Source of the DNA: Parcubacteria group bacterium | GTDB taxonomy: Bacteria; Patescibacteriota; Microgenomatia; UBA1400; PJMF01 | Direction of reading: 5' to 3' | Assembly (NCBI GenBank): GCA_943350175.1 | Contig: CALQZX010000008.1 | Location: 1 to 43,351, forward strand | Length of the DNA stretch: 43,351 nt | Translations under genes and position numbers: made by a program | Part shown: positions 25,683 to 32,710 of the stretch, piece after piece | Numbering within the stretch: the stretch's first letter is position 1 | How the letters are laid out: every line of letters begins with the position of its first letter | The notes under the pieces: generated by a model | Told to the model about the DNA's origin: nothing | Database searches by the model: none | What the model saw: the letters and a program-made list of their open reading frames with translations, nothing else

Positions 25683-26090
25683 TTATTTCGCGCCAGCGTT
25701 ATTGATGGTGCCGACATTGGTGAATACTTCATTGAAGCTACCAAAGCCTAGGAATTGAATGACCATGGTGACAACTGCATAAGAAGCAGCCACAATTACC
25801 AAACCAATGATGGCAGCTGTGAGCTTGTTTCTGGCACTTTCTGCCTTACTCTTGTCTCCACCAGAAGTAATCCATTCAATGCCTCCCCAGATCATGTAGG
25901 CAAAAACCAAAAGGGCTGCAATTAACATAACGACATTCAACATACTATTGAACATAGTGCCGAAATCAGTTGCATAGCCTTTGCCAGCTGAAATTGGCTG
26001 GATATCAATTGCCATTGCTACTTGAGCACTGGCAAGTAAGCCGCTCATTGCAGTTCCTGTAGCGACAGCTAATTTTCTAATTGATTTCAT
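25683..26090 (-). CDS. VirB2-like pilin paralogue 2, probable major pilin
   Basis: 135 residues. An N-terminal signal-like stretch (SIRKLAVATGTAMSGLLASAQVAMA) suggests cleavage near residue 27. Two helices follow, around the loop WGGIEWITSGGDKSKAESARNKLTAAIIGLVIV, the hallmark of the family. It has its own extended -10 promoter, the best ribosome binding site of the array (AAAAGGAGTGAATT) and a strong terminator, all expected of the most abundant subunit. Likely processed and assembled into the T4SS pilus. Confidence 0.8.
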   Translation of the reverse strand: MKSIRKLAVATGTAMSGLLASAQVAMAIDIQPISAGKGYATDFGTMFNSMLNVVMLIAALLVFAYMIWGGIEWITSGGDKSKAESARNKLTAAIIGLVIVAASYAVVTMVIQFLGFGSFNEVFTNVGTINNAGAK

Positions 26091-26134
26091 AATTCACTCC
26101 TTTTTAATTATTAAATTAATTTTCTTTAATCGGT

Positions 26135-26143
26135 ATTATATCA
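26135..26143 (-). promoter_or_regulatory. Extended -10 promoter of pilin paralogue 2
   Basis: TGATATAAT on the minus strand, perfect TATAAT plus TG, about 45 nt before the ATG. The leader ends with AAAAGGAG. It makes paralogue 2 a separate transcription unit inside the array. Confidence 0.65.
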
Positions 26144-26157
26144 AGTCTAGTCAAATT

Positions 26158-26496
26158 TTACTTAAAAGTCAAAACCTTTATTCCAAGGAATTGCTGTACG
26201 AGCATAAAAAGAGCTGTTGCGGCAGCTAAAATAATCAAGCCAATAATAGCATTGCTGATTTTATTTCTGGCTCCTTCCATCTTACTCTTGTCTCCAGAAG
26301 AAGTAATCCATTCAATGCCTCCCCAGACTAAGAACACAAGGACAAGCACTACTGCGACAGACATAGCGGCGCTCATAATCCCACCAAAAAAAACACTAAA
26401 TCCTCCATCGCTGCTATTGTGAAGACTGGCTCCATTTAAACCTTGTTTACTGGCTTCTCCGGCTATGTCGAGGGTGATGGCGAGTTGTTTTTGCAT
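26158..26496 (-). CDS. VirB2-like pilin paralogue 3
   Basis: 112 residues, nearly the same as paralogue 2 across the loop and second helix (WGGIEWITSSGDKSKMEGARNKISNAIIGLIIL), so the two are recent duplicates or under joint constraint. The N-terminus (MQKQLAITLDIAGEASKQGL) is not a clear signal peptide. It starts 5 nt after paralogue 4 ends. Confidence 0.8.
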   Translation of the reverse strand: MQKQLAITLDIAGEASKQGLNGASLHNSSDGGFSVFFGGIMSAAMSVAVVLVLVFLVWGGIEWITSSGDKSKMEGARNKISNAIIGLIILAAATALFMLVQQFLGIKVLTFK

Positions 26497-26501
26497 AATG
26501 T

Positions 26502-26993
26502 TTATCGATTGGGATTTATCCCCGGTAAAGAAAGCGGGTATGTGCGAACCGGTTGAGTTGTTGTGGAGCTTTCATTTTGCGTTGGTAGGGTTAGTTTAAG
26601 TAAATCAAAGTTTTTGCCAAAGAAAATTTTACTAACAAAACTCAAAATGGTAAAAGATGAGACTAAAATAACTAGCCCAATGATGGCATTAGTCATTCTG
26701 CTTCTGGCTGTTTCTGTTTTTTTGCTATCAGATCCAGCAGTAATCCATTCAAAGGCTCCCCAAATAAAAAAGACAATGACAGCTAATGCTCCAAGATTGA
26801 CGCTAACTTTCCACAAATAGACAGCATAGTTGATAAATTTGCTGCCATCTTCTGTGCCTGTACTAGTTCCCAGATCTCCAATAACTGGATTGACAATGGC
26901 TGCTTGCGAAGTTTGAGCGAAGAAAAGAAAAACCAACATCGAAAAAAATGTAGTTAAAAGGATTTTTTTATTTTTATTTAGAAATAATTTCAT
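26502..26993 (-). CDS. VirB2-like pilin paralogue 4
   Basis: 163 residues, the longest member. Signal peptide-like start (KILLTTFFSMLVFLFFAQTSQA), two helices around WGAFEWITAGSDSKKTETARSRMTNAIIGLVIL, then a Ser/Thr/Pro-rich tail of about 35 residues that the others lack. It begins 2 nt after paralogue 5 ends. Confidence 0.8.
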   Translation of the reverse strand: MKLFLNKNKKILLTTFFSMLVFLFFAQTSQAAIVNPVIGDLGTSTGTEDGSKFINYAVYLWKVSVNLGALAVIVFFIWGAFEWITAGSDSKKTETARSRMTNAIIGLVILVSSFTILSFVSKIFFGKNFDLLKLTLPTQNESSTTTQPVRTYPLSLPGINPNR

Positions 26994-26995
26994 AT

Positions 26996-27358
26996 TTATG
27001 GTGTTGCTCCCTTTGGAACAATGCTCTGAATCAGTTCTCCAGGATTTAGGATTGATATTCCAACTAAACTGCCAATTAAACCAATGATTGAGTAAGTGGC
27101 TACGATTAAAACCAAGCCAAGTACTCCCCAGGTCAATCTATCTTTGGCTTTGGTGACTTTGCCACTATCACCTCCAGCAGTAACCATTTGATAGGCTGCT
27201 AAGAAAGCATAGACGATGAAAAACAAAGCCGCTAGGGTGGTGATGATCCCAATTATATCGCCAATATATAATTCTAGAGAGGCGATGAATCCAGCGCTAT
27301 CCATGGTTTCTGGTGCACGAGCTTCTACAATTGGTTGGATGGATCCGATATCTGCCAT
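26996..27358 (-). CDS. VirB2-like pilin paralogue 5
   Basis: 120 residues. No signal peptide is evident (MADIGSIQPIVEARAPETMD). The helices flank YQMVTAGGDSGKVTKAKDRLTWGVLGLVLIV. It begins 1 nt after paralogue 6 ends, which suggests tight translational coupling. Confidence 0.78.
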   Translation of the reverse strand: MADIGSIQPIVEARAPETMDSAGFIASLELYIGDIIGIITTLAALFFIVYAFLAAYQMVTAGGDSGKVTKAKDRLTWGVLGLVLIVATYSIIGLIGSLVGISILNPGELIQSIVPKGATP

Positions 27359-27359
27359 A

Positions 27360-27782
27360 TTAAGGTCCTATTGCCGTTGGGATTTGTGGGTTAATAATGT
27401 AAGTTGCGTCTCCAAAGATAATTAAACTGATGATACCGGCGATAGTATAAGCAGCAACAATTAAAACTAAGCCAGTCACACTTAGTGAAAGCTTTTCTCC
27501 AATTTTTCCATAAGCGCCGCTGTCACCATTGGAGGTAACATAGGTGAAACCTGCAAAGATAAAATTAAACATCACCCAAATACCAGCGATGACGGAAGAA
27601 AATTTAATCATGTTGGAGATAAAGATGAGTAAGCCAATTCCACCCTCTGCTTGATTGTTGAAGTCAGAAACTCCAGCTGGAGCTTCAATATCGCCAAAGA
27701 CGCTTGGTGCAGCCATCACGATGCGACTGCTCAAAAGCAAAATGGCAAAAGTGAAAATTAGGCTAAAAATAAGTTTTTTCAT
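27360..27782 (-). CDS. VirB2-like pilin paralogue 6
   Basis: 140 residues with a signal peptide-like start (KKLIFSLIFTFAILLLSSRIVMA), then two helices around FTYVTSNGDSGAYGKIGEKLSLSVTGLVLIV. The loop keeps GDS and the Lys positions but is otherwise diverged. It follows paralogue 7 after 35 nt. Confidence 0.78.
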   Translation of the reverse strand: MKKLIFSLIFTFAILLLSSRIVMAAPSVFGDIEAPAGVSDFNNQAEGGIGLLIFISNMIKFSSVIAGIWVMFNFIFAGFTYVTSNGDSGAYGKIGEKLSLSVTGLVLIVAAYTIAGIISLIIFGDATYIINPQIPTAIGP

Positions 27783-27817
27783 TGTCGTCTACTTCAGATT
27801 ATAAACCTTTTAATTTT

Positions 27818-28237
27818 TTAATTAAAACCCATGTTTATGCCAGTGATTAATTGAATTATTTGCATGATCCAAAAAGCTCCAAACATAATCATAAAACCGA
27901 TGATAGCTGAGGTCATGGTGGTTTTGGCTTTATCTTTATCTTTACTTCCTCCTTGAATCAGGGAAAGCCCAGCTCCAATAATCATTAAAAATAGGAAGAA
28001 GCCTGCGCTAACAAAAACAATTTTAACAATTAAATTAATCATGTCGTCAGTACTGTTAAAGACTTCTTGGACTGGAGTTCCGTCTTTAAGAATTAGTTTA
28101 TCGCTAAGGGTGATTTCGACATCTCCGGGGATGGATGATCCTCCTTCTCCGGGAGTTTCCATGGCAAAAACAGGTTTGAGAAATGACAAGAATACTAAAA
28201 AAGCAAAAGAAATTAGGAGTAATCTGTTCTTCATCAT
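27818..28237 (-). CDS. VirB2-like pilin paralogue 7 (first of the operon)
   Basis: 139 residues with a signal peptide (KNRLLLISFAFLVFLSFLKPVFA), two helices and the loop LSLIQGGSKDKDKAKTTMTSAIIGFMI. Two ATG codons lie in tandem (28237 and 28234). A perfect TATAAT on the minus strand ends 8 nt before the second, the same spacing as at other leaderless genes here, so the second may be the real start. The gene faces the sigma factor gene across repeat copy B. Confidence 0.78.
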   Translation of the reverse strand: MMKNRLLLISFAFLVFLSFLKPVFAMETPGEGGSSIPGDVEITLSDKLILKDGTPVQEVFNSTDDMINLIVKIVFVSAGFFLFLMIIGAGLSLIQGGSKDKDKAKTTMTSAIIGFMIMFGAFWIMQIIQLITGINMGFN

Positions 28238-28242
28238 GAATT

Positions 28243-28248
28243 ATTATA
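28243..28248 (-). promoter_or_regulatory. -10 box of the pilin operon
   Basis: TATAAT on the minus strand, 5 nt before the first ATG and 8 nt before the second ATG of paralogue 7. No Shine-Dalgarno can fit, so leaderless initiation is expected. Confidence 0.55.
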
Positions 28249-28280
28249 AATGAAATTTACTTTCTATCTAGTGTAAAAAT

Positions 28281-28432
28281 ATCTCCTAGACCTGACAGTC
28301 GCGTTCAACGGAAGCTATTAGCTTATTTTAATTAACAATCTTCTTTTCACTCAGCGAAGTCGCTGTTTATAGATTTGTTGCTTATTTATGTCTGTGATCA
28401 GTTCCTTCAATGGGCTGTCAGGTCTAGGAGAT
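28281..28432 (+). repeat. Variable-arm inverted-repeat element, copy B
   Basis: Perfect 18-bp arms: ATCTCCTAGACCTGACAG (28281-28298) and its complement (28415-28432); in RNA the stem extends by a G-U and a G-C pair. The core (28301-28412) holds the conserved 39-nt block at 28332-28370 and the end CCTTCAATG. A 12-bp direct repeat TCTAGTGTAAAA flanks it (28267-28278 and 28460-28471). It lies between divergent pilin and sigma genes. Confidence 0.85.
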
Positions 28433-28466
28433 CTTTTCGTTTAGTTATGTCGAGATGTTTCTAGTG

Positions 28467-28472
28467 TAAAAT
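28467..28472 (+). promoter_or_regulatory. -10 box of the sigma factor gene
   Basis: TAAAAT, 7 nt before the ATG at 28480. It lies in the right copy of the 12-bp direct repeat that flanks element B, so the left copy is a possible second promoter-like sequence. Confidence 0.45.
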
Positions 28473-28479
28473 AGCCTCA

Positions 28480-29046
28480 ATGGAAGACTCAACTCGTTTT
28501 GTTGGTTTTGATAATGAATTGATTTTAATAGAAGCCTTAAAAAATGGTGATGAGTTGGCTGTTGAATATTGGTTTAAAAAATATCGTCTCGTTCTCAAGA
28601 AAACTGCTCTTAGCAAAGTCTCCAATGCTGGCGTGGCAGCAGAGATTGTTCAAGAAACTTTCATCAATTGCCTGCAAACACTGAATTTATTTAAAGGTAA
28701 TTCTTCTCTTTTAACTTGGATGTATGGGGTTATGCATCACGAAATTGCTGATTATTATCGCAAGCGCTACGCCAAAAAAATCATTAGAACTATTCCGCTT
28801 AGTGATTTTTTCTTAGATCAAAACTATAAGGATGCTTCTTCGTCAGCAGAATTGGTGTCGATAGTTCTCAAGCGGATGCTTCAAAATAATCGAGAGCTTT
28901 TACTAAAAAAATATGTTGATTGCAAAAAAGTTAAGGATATTGCTTCGGAGATGGGCAATAGTGTCAAGTCTGTCGAATCTGATTTGTTTAGAGCGAGACA
29001 AGAATTTAAAGCTTTATGGTTGGAGTTGGATCATGAAAATAATTGA
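28480..29046 (+). CDS. RNA polymerase sigma factor, ECF-like sigma-70 family
   Basis: 188 residues. Region 2 covers about 18-95 (NGDELAVEYWFKKYRLVLKKTAL, AEIVQETFINCLQTLNLFKG, LTWMYGVMHHEIADYYRKRY, the last being the -10-binding helix). Region 4 covers about 125-180 (LLLKKYVDCKKVKDIASEMGNSVKSVESDLFRARQEFK, a helix-turn-helix). No region 1 or 3. It may redirect transcription to a set of envelope or pilus genes. It overlaps the next small gene by 14 nt, a layout typical of sigma/anti-sigma pairs. Confidence 0.92.
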   Translation: MEDSTRFVGFDNELILIEALKNGDELAVEYWFKKYRLVLKKTALSKVSNAGVAAEIVQETFINCLQTLNLFKGNSSLLTWMYGVMHHEIADYYRKRYAKKIIRTIPLSDFFLDQNYKDASSSAELVSIVLKRMLQNNRELLLKKYVDCKKVKDIASEMGNSVKSVESDLFRARQEFKALWLELDHENN

Positions 29047-29239
29047 AGATAAATTTCTAAAACTACTGAAGAATACGGCGAGAGAGCAAAGCTTCTTGGG
29101 TCAAGAAAAGCTGATTCCAGATCAATTAAGTGATTTGGCTAATTTTGTCGGCAACCATACTTGGCAGTCAATTTTGCTTTTGTCTTTTTTTTCAACCATT
29201 TTATTAAATTTTTTGGTTTTTGTTAGCAATGAAATATAA
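29033..29239 (+). CDS. Small single-span membrane protein, possible anti-sigma factor
   Basis: 68 residues from the ATG at 29033, which overlaps the sigma factor end by 14 nt. The first 43 residues are polar and helical (MKIIEDKFLKLLKNTAREQS), followed by one transmembrane helix (about 45-64). A cytoplasmic helical part plus one span, coupled to an ECF sigma gene, is the layout of anti-sigma factors, but no zinc-binding HxxxCxxC motif is present. The role is inference. Confidence 0.6.
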   Translation: MKIIEDKFLKLLKNTAREQSFLGQEKLIPDQLSDLANFVGNHTWQSILLLSFFSTILLNFLVFVSNEI

Positions 29240-29561
29240 AAACAAATTACTTGTTGTTGCAGAATCGCTAATTTATTCTAGCACCCAGATGTTCTTGGGT
29301 CTTTTTCTCCATCCATATAGAAGCATGCAGCTTTTGGTTAAAAATGGAGCTTTGTTGCCATTTATTTTTTATCCAACTTTGATCGTAATTATTTTTGTCT
29401 TGTTTTTGCAAATTGATCTGTTTTTTTCTGCTTATCAATCTTTATTTTTATTAAAATTCATTTATCAAATGATTATTTTCTTCTGTTTTTATTGGCAATT
29501 AGCACTTTTTTATCTTTGGCTGCGTTTTAGTAGGGCTTTTTCCAGAACGAAGTTTCATTAA
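29229..29561 (+). CDS. Small membrane protein, function unknown
   Basis: 110 residues from the ATG at 29229; an in-frame TTG at 29220 would add three residues. Hydrophobic segments lie at about 12-28, 42-62 and 75-100. It ends RFSRAFSRTKFH. It overlaps the preceding gene by 11 nt and recF starts 1 nt after it, so sigma, both membrane proteins and recF form one operon. No family recognised. Confidence 0.6.
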   Translation: MKYKNKLLVVAESLIYSSTQMFLGLFLHPYRSMQLLVKNGALLPFIFYPTLIVIIFVLFLQIDLFFSAYQSLFLLKFIYQMIIFFCFYWQLALFYLWLRFSRAFSRTKFH

Positions 29562-29562
29562 T

Positions 29563-30654
29563 ATGCTGATCAAGTCTTTAGCTCTCCAGAATTTTCGTAA
29601 TTTTACTTTGACTAGCTTTAGTTTTACTAAGACTAATCTAATTTTTGGTGCCAATGGTATAGGCAAAACCTCAATAATTGAAGCCATTTACTTGCTGGCG
29701 AGTGCTGACAGTTTTAGAGCGGGCAGAGTTGAGGAGATGATTCGCCTGGAAGCTGATTTGGGCAGAGTACAAGGCTTGATTGACTTAGAAGATTTGGAAA
29801 ATTCTGAAGACGGCGAGAGCGAGGAGCTCAAGCTAGAAGCAATGCTTACCAGAGGAATGGTTCAAGGCAAGAAAACTCAATATCGCCTCTTTTCTGTCAA
29901 TGATATTCGTCGTAGGAAAAAAGACTTTTTAGCCTTTTTTAAAGCTGTAGTTTTTCGTCCTGAAGACTTGCGTCTAGTGGAAGGTTCTCCTGCCAGGCGT
30001 CGTAGTTTTTTGGACAGCGCATTATCGATGGTTTCTCAAGATTATGATGCGGCTCTTTCTAGATATGAGCAAACTCTCAAGCGTAGAAATCGTTTATTGC
30101 AAAAGGTTAATGAGGGCAAGGAAAGTGTGGAAGCTCTTAATTTTTGGAATTTAAATTTGGTAAAAAATGGAGAAATTCTGCAAAACCAAAGAAGCAATTT
30201 TATAGACTTTATTCGAGAAGTCGTTTTCCCATTTGAGCTGAATATAGAATATGAGCCATCGCTGATTTCTGAAAGAAGATTGACTGAACATTTAGAAAAA
30301 GAGATTATGCTCGGCCACAGTCTAATTGGTCCACACAAAGATGATTTTTCACTAAAATTTTCTCAAGAGGAAAAAGGCATCAATGACCTGAGTTTGTTAG
30401 CCTATGGTTCTAGAGGCCAACAGCGCTTGGGAGTTTTGTGGCTAAAAATAGCAGAATTGCAATTTTTGACTGACAAAATTGGTTATCAACCGGTGCTTTT
30501 GCTTGACGATATTTTGTCTGAATTGGACGTTCATAGCAAAGATATGGTGCTTAGTTTATTAGCTAACTATCAAACGATTCTAACCACGGCTGATGCGGAT
30601 GTTTTGACTGATTTGCGTGAAAGAGTGAAAGATTTAAATATAACTATCTTGTAG
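29563..30654 (+). CDS. recF: DNA replication and repair protein RecF
   Basis: 363 residues. SMC-like ATPase with Walker A IFGANGIGKTSIIEAIYLL (about 28-46), the family-typical FRPEDLRLVEGSPARRRSFLD, the signature AYGSRGQQRLGVLWLKIAE and Walker B VLLLDDILSELD. It loads RecA at gaps together with RecO/RecR. In many bacteria it sits beside dnaN; here it is about 15 kb away in a sigma factor operon. It overlaps nnrD tail to tail by 11 nt. Confidence 0.95.
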   Translation: MLIKSLALQNFRNFTLTSFSFTKTNLIFGANGIGKTSIIEAIYLLASADSFRAGRVEEMIRLEADLGRVQGLIDLEDLENSEDGESEELKLEAMLTRGMVQGKKTQYRLFSVNDIRRRKKDFLAFFKAVVFRPEDLRLVEGSPARRRSFLDSALSMVSQDYDAALSRYEQTLKRRNRLLQKVNEGKESVEALNFWNLNLVKNGEILQNQRSNFIDFIREVVFPFELNIEYEPSLISERRLTEHLEKEIMLGHSLIGPHKDDFSLKFSQEEKGINDLSLLAYGSRGQQRLGVLWLKIAELQFLTDKIGYQPVLLLDDILSELDVHSKDMVLSLLANYQTILTTADADVLTDLRERVKDLNITIL

Positions 30655-31450
30655 CTTGCCATAGAGCTTGTGGGATCATCTCTACCAGATCGCTGCTGTT
30701 AAAATAAGGCCCCTGTTCTTCAAAAAGCATTTCGCCAGCTTTTTTATTGACATGACTGGCGATTAAGCAGCTATCTAATGCGCTATTTTTGCAATAAATT
30801 GCAGCTAAAAGGCCTGCCAAAACATCACCGGTTCCACCTTTGGTCATACCAGCATTCCCCCCACTGACTTCAGTTGATTGCTTGTTTTTTGGCGTGAAAA
30901 TTTTATCCATTGGTCCTTTGAGCAAGCAGTAGCAATCTGCTTGATAATTTTTTTCATCAAAGAGCTTGCTTTTTTCTTGTAAAAGCGCCATTTCCTGATG
31001 ATGTGGCGTAATAATGTGGTTATTATTTAGTAATTTCACATCAATTGTTTGTAGCGCTCCAGCATCAATCACCCATTTTTTATTTGGATATTTTTTTAGC
31101 AAATTGTTTACGAGTCTCTTGGTGTAAAAAGAGCGATCCATTCCTGGTCCAATCAAAATAGCATCAGCTTCGTCAATGTAATTTTTAATGTCTTTTCTCT
31201 CAATCACAATGCCATTCCAAAAATTTTCTTTGGCCTGCTCGATTAGTTTGTTGTTACTCGGCACTGATGAATAGAAAACCATGTCGACAATTTTACTGGC
31301 CACATCAAGGCTCCACTTACTAGCAGCGTGAAACAAATTACTCCCACCAATGATCAAAAGTTTGCCATTTTGACCTTTATGAGATTTTGATTCTGGCAAA
31401 GCTAGTTTTTCTAAGGCAAGCTTCAGGGCTTGTGGCATTTTTTCTGTCAT
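30644..31450 (-). CDS. nnrD: ADP/ATP-dependent NAD(P)H-hydrate dehydratase
   Basis: 268 residues, the ribokinase-like YjeF C-terminal domain alone, without the epimerase domain. GKLLIIGGSNLFHAA, DAILIGPGMDR, WVIDAGALQTI, ITPHHQEM and above all GNAGMTKGGTGDVLAGLLAAI are diagnostic. It repairs hydrated NADH and NADPH. TAAAAT on the minus strand lies 10 nt before the ATG. Confidence 0.92.
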   Translation of the reverse strand: MTEKMPQALKLALEKLALPESKSHKGQNGKLLIIGGSNLFHAASKWSLDVASKIVDMVFYSSVPSNNKLIEQAKENFWNGIVIERKDIKNYIDEADAILIGPGMDRSFYTKRLVNNLLKKYPNKKWVIDAGALQTIDVKLLNNNHIITPHHQEMALLQEKSKLFDEKNYQADCYCLLKGPMDKIFTPKNKQSTEVSGGNAGMTKGGTGDVLAGLLAAIYCKNSALDSCLIASHVNKKAGEMLFEEQGPYFNSSDLVEMIPQALWQATR

Positions 31451-31573
31451 GTTTACTCTGATTTTAACCTATTTTTGAACAGACTTATAGCTAAAATCGT
31501 GGATCAGTGACCTAATAAATAACTTTTCTTGCACATTTTGCAAAGAATCCTTCCCAAAACGAGTAAACTAGTT

Positions 31574-31579
31574 TAAAAT
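31574..31579 (+). promoter_or_regulatory. -10 box of the fic gene
   Basis: TAAAAT, 8 nt before the ATG at 31588, with no ribosome binding site between. Confidence 0.45.
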
Positions 31580-31587
31580 CACTCTAA

Positions 31588-32679
31588 ATGTATCAGCCAA
31601 AATTTGAGATAACCAATCACTTACTAACTTACATTTCCTCCATTGAATCAGCCAAAGCCCTAATTGATCATTCCGCTCTAGTTCCATCATGGGAAGCTAA
31701 ATTTCGTGATGAGGCCATGACGAGAAGTGTTCACTTCGGCACCCATATTGAAGGCAATGAGCTAACCGTCGATCAAGCTGAAAAAGTCGTTCAACTTAAA
31801 AACACCAGCAATCCTCAGGCGGTAGTTGATCAAACAGGCATTATTGCTAGAGATAGAGATATCCAAGAGGTAATTAACTATCGCAATGTGATTGCTTGGA
31901 TAGATCAGCGCCCCATCAAGGACAGGCAGACCGAATTAACTTTAGAAACTCTTTTAACTCTGCATAAATTAACCATGCAAAAGCTTTTGCCAGATGAGCA
32001 AATGGCAACTTTTCGTGAGAAGCAAGTCATTGTTCGCGGTGCAGCTAATGGCCAAGTGGTTTTTCGTCCACCGGTTTCCGTGGAAATTCCTTTTTTGATT
32101 GAAGATTTTTTTACTTGGTTGAATAGTGAAGAAACCAGGGAATTACACCCAATTTTTAAGGCAGCAATTACTCATTATTATTTGGTTTATATCCATCCTT
32201 TTGTAGAGGGAAATGGTAGAGTAGCCAGAGCCTTTGCCACTTTGGTACTTTATGATTCTGGCTATGATTTTAAGCGCTTTTTCTCTCTAGAAGAATACTT
32301 TGACAGCGATGTTGAGGCTTATTATCAGGCTCTTTTGTCAGTTCAACAGAGCGATAATAAAAGCTTAACTTATTGGTTGGAATATTTTGCATATGGTTTG
32401 GCTTTGGAAATAGATAAGGTTAAGCAAAAAGTGCTTAAGCTTTCTCAAGACTTAAAGATTCAACGTGAGCTTGGTCAACAAGTGGCTTTGTCAGAAAGAC
32501 AAATTATTCTTTTGGAAGTTTTACAAAACCAAGGTTCGATGACTTCAGATGATGCGCAAAAAGCCCTGCCAAATGTTTCTGTTGATACTATTTTACGTGA
32601 TTTGAAGGACTTAATCACTAAAGGTGTGGTTCAGAAACATGGTATAACTAAGGGTGTGAGCTACGCTTTGTTGAGTTAA
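31588..32679 (+). CDS. Fic family protein (probable AMP transferase)
   Basis: 363 residues. The full active-site motif HPFVEGNGRVAR starts at about residue 203, so the transfer of a nucleotide group to a protein target is plausible. An inhibitory-type motif GTHIEGNELT (about 51-60, Glu55) precedes it, the class II position, although the residue four before the Glu is Gly rather than the usual Ser/Thr. A C-terminal winged helix (about 290-363, SERQIILLEVLQNQGSMTSDDAQKALP) may bind DNA for autoregulation. No antitoxin gene is adjacent. It stands just before the DNA ligase. Confidence 0.93.
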   Translation: MYQPKFEITNHLLTYISSIESAKALIDHSALVPSWEAKFRDEAMTRSVHFGTHIEGNELTVDQAEKVVQLKNTSNPQAVVDQTGIIARDRDIQEVINYRNVIAWIDQRPIKDRQTELTLETLLTLHKLTMQKLLPDEQMATFREKQVIVRGAANGQVVFRPPVSVEIPFLIEDFFTWLNSEETRELHPIFKAAITHYYLVYIHPFVEGNGRVARAFATLVLYDSGYDFKRFFSLEEYFDSDVEAYYQALLSVQQSDNKSLTYWLEYFAYGLALEIDKVKQKVLKLSQDLKIQRELGQQVALSERQIILLEVLQNQGSMTSDDAQKALPNVSVDTILRDLKDLITKGVVQKHGITKGVSYALLS

Positions 32680-32698
32680 TTTTTTAACCTCGTGCTGT

Positions 32699-32704
32699 TA
32701 GAAT
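32699..32704 (+). promoter_or_regulatory. -10 box of the DNA ligase gene
   Basis: TAGAAT, 6 nt before the ATG at 32711. Again no space for a Shine-Dalgarno. Confidence 0.4.
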
Positions 32705-32710
32705 GAGTCT

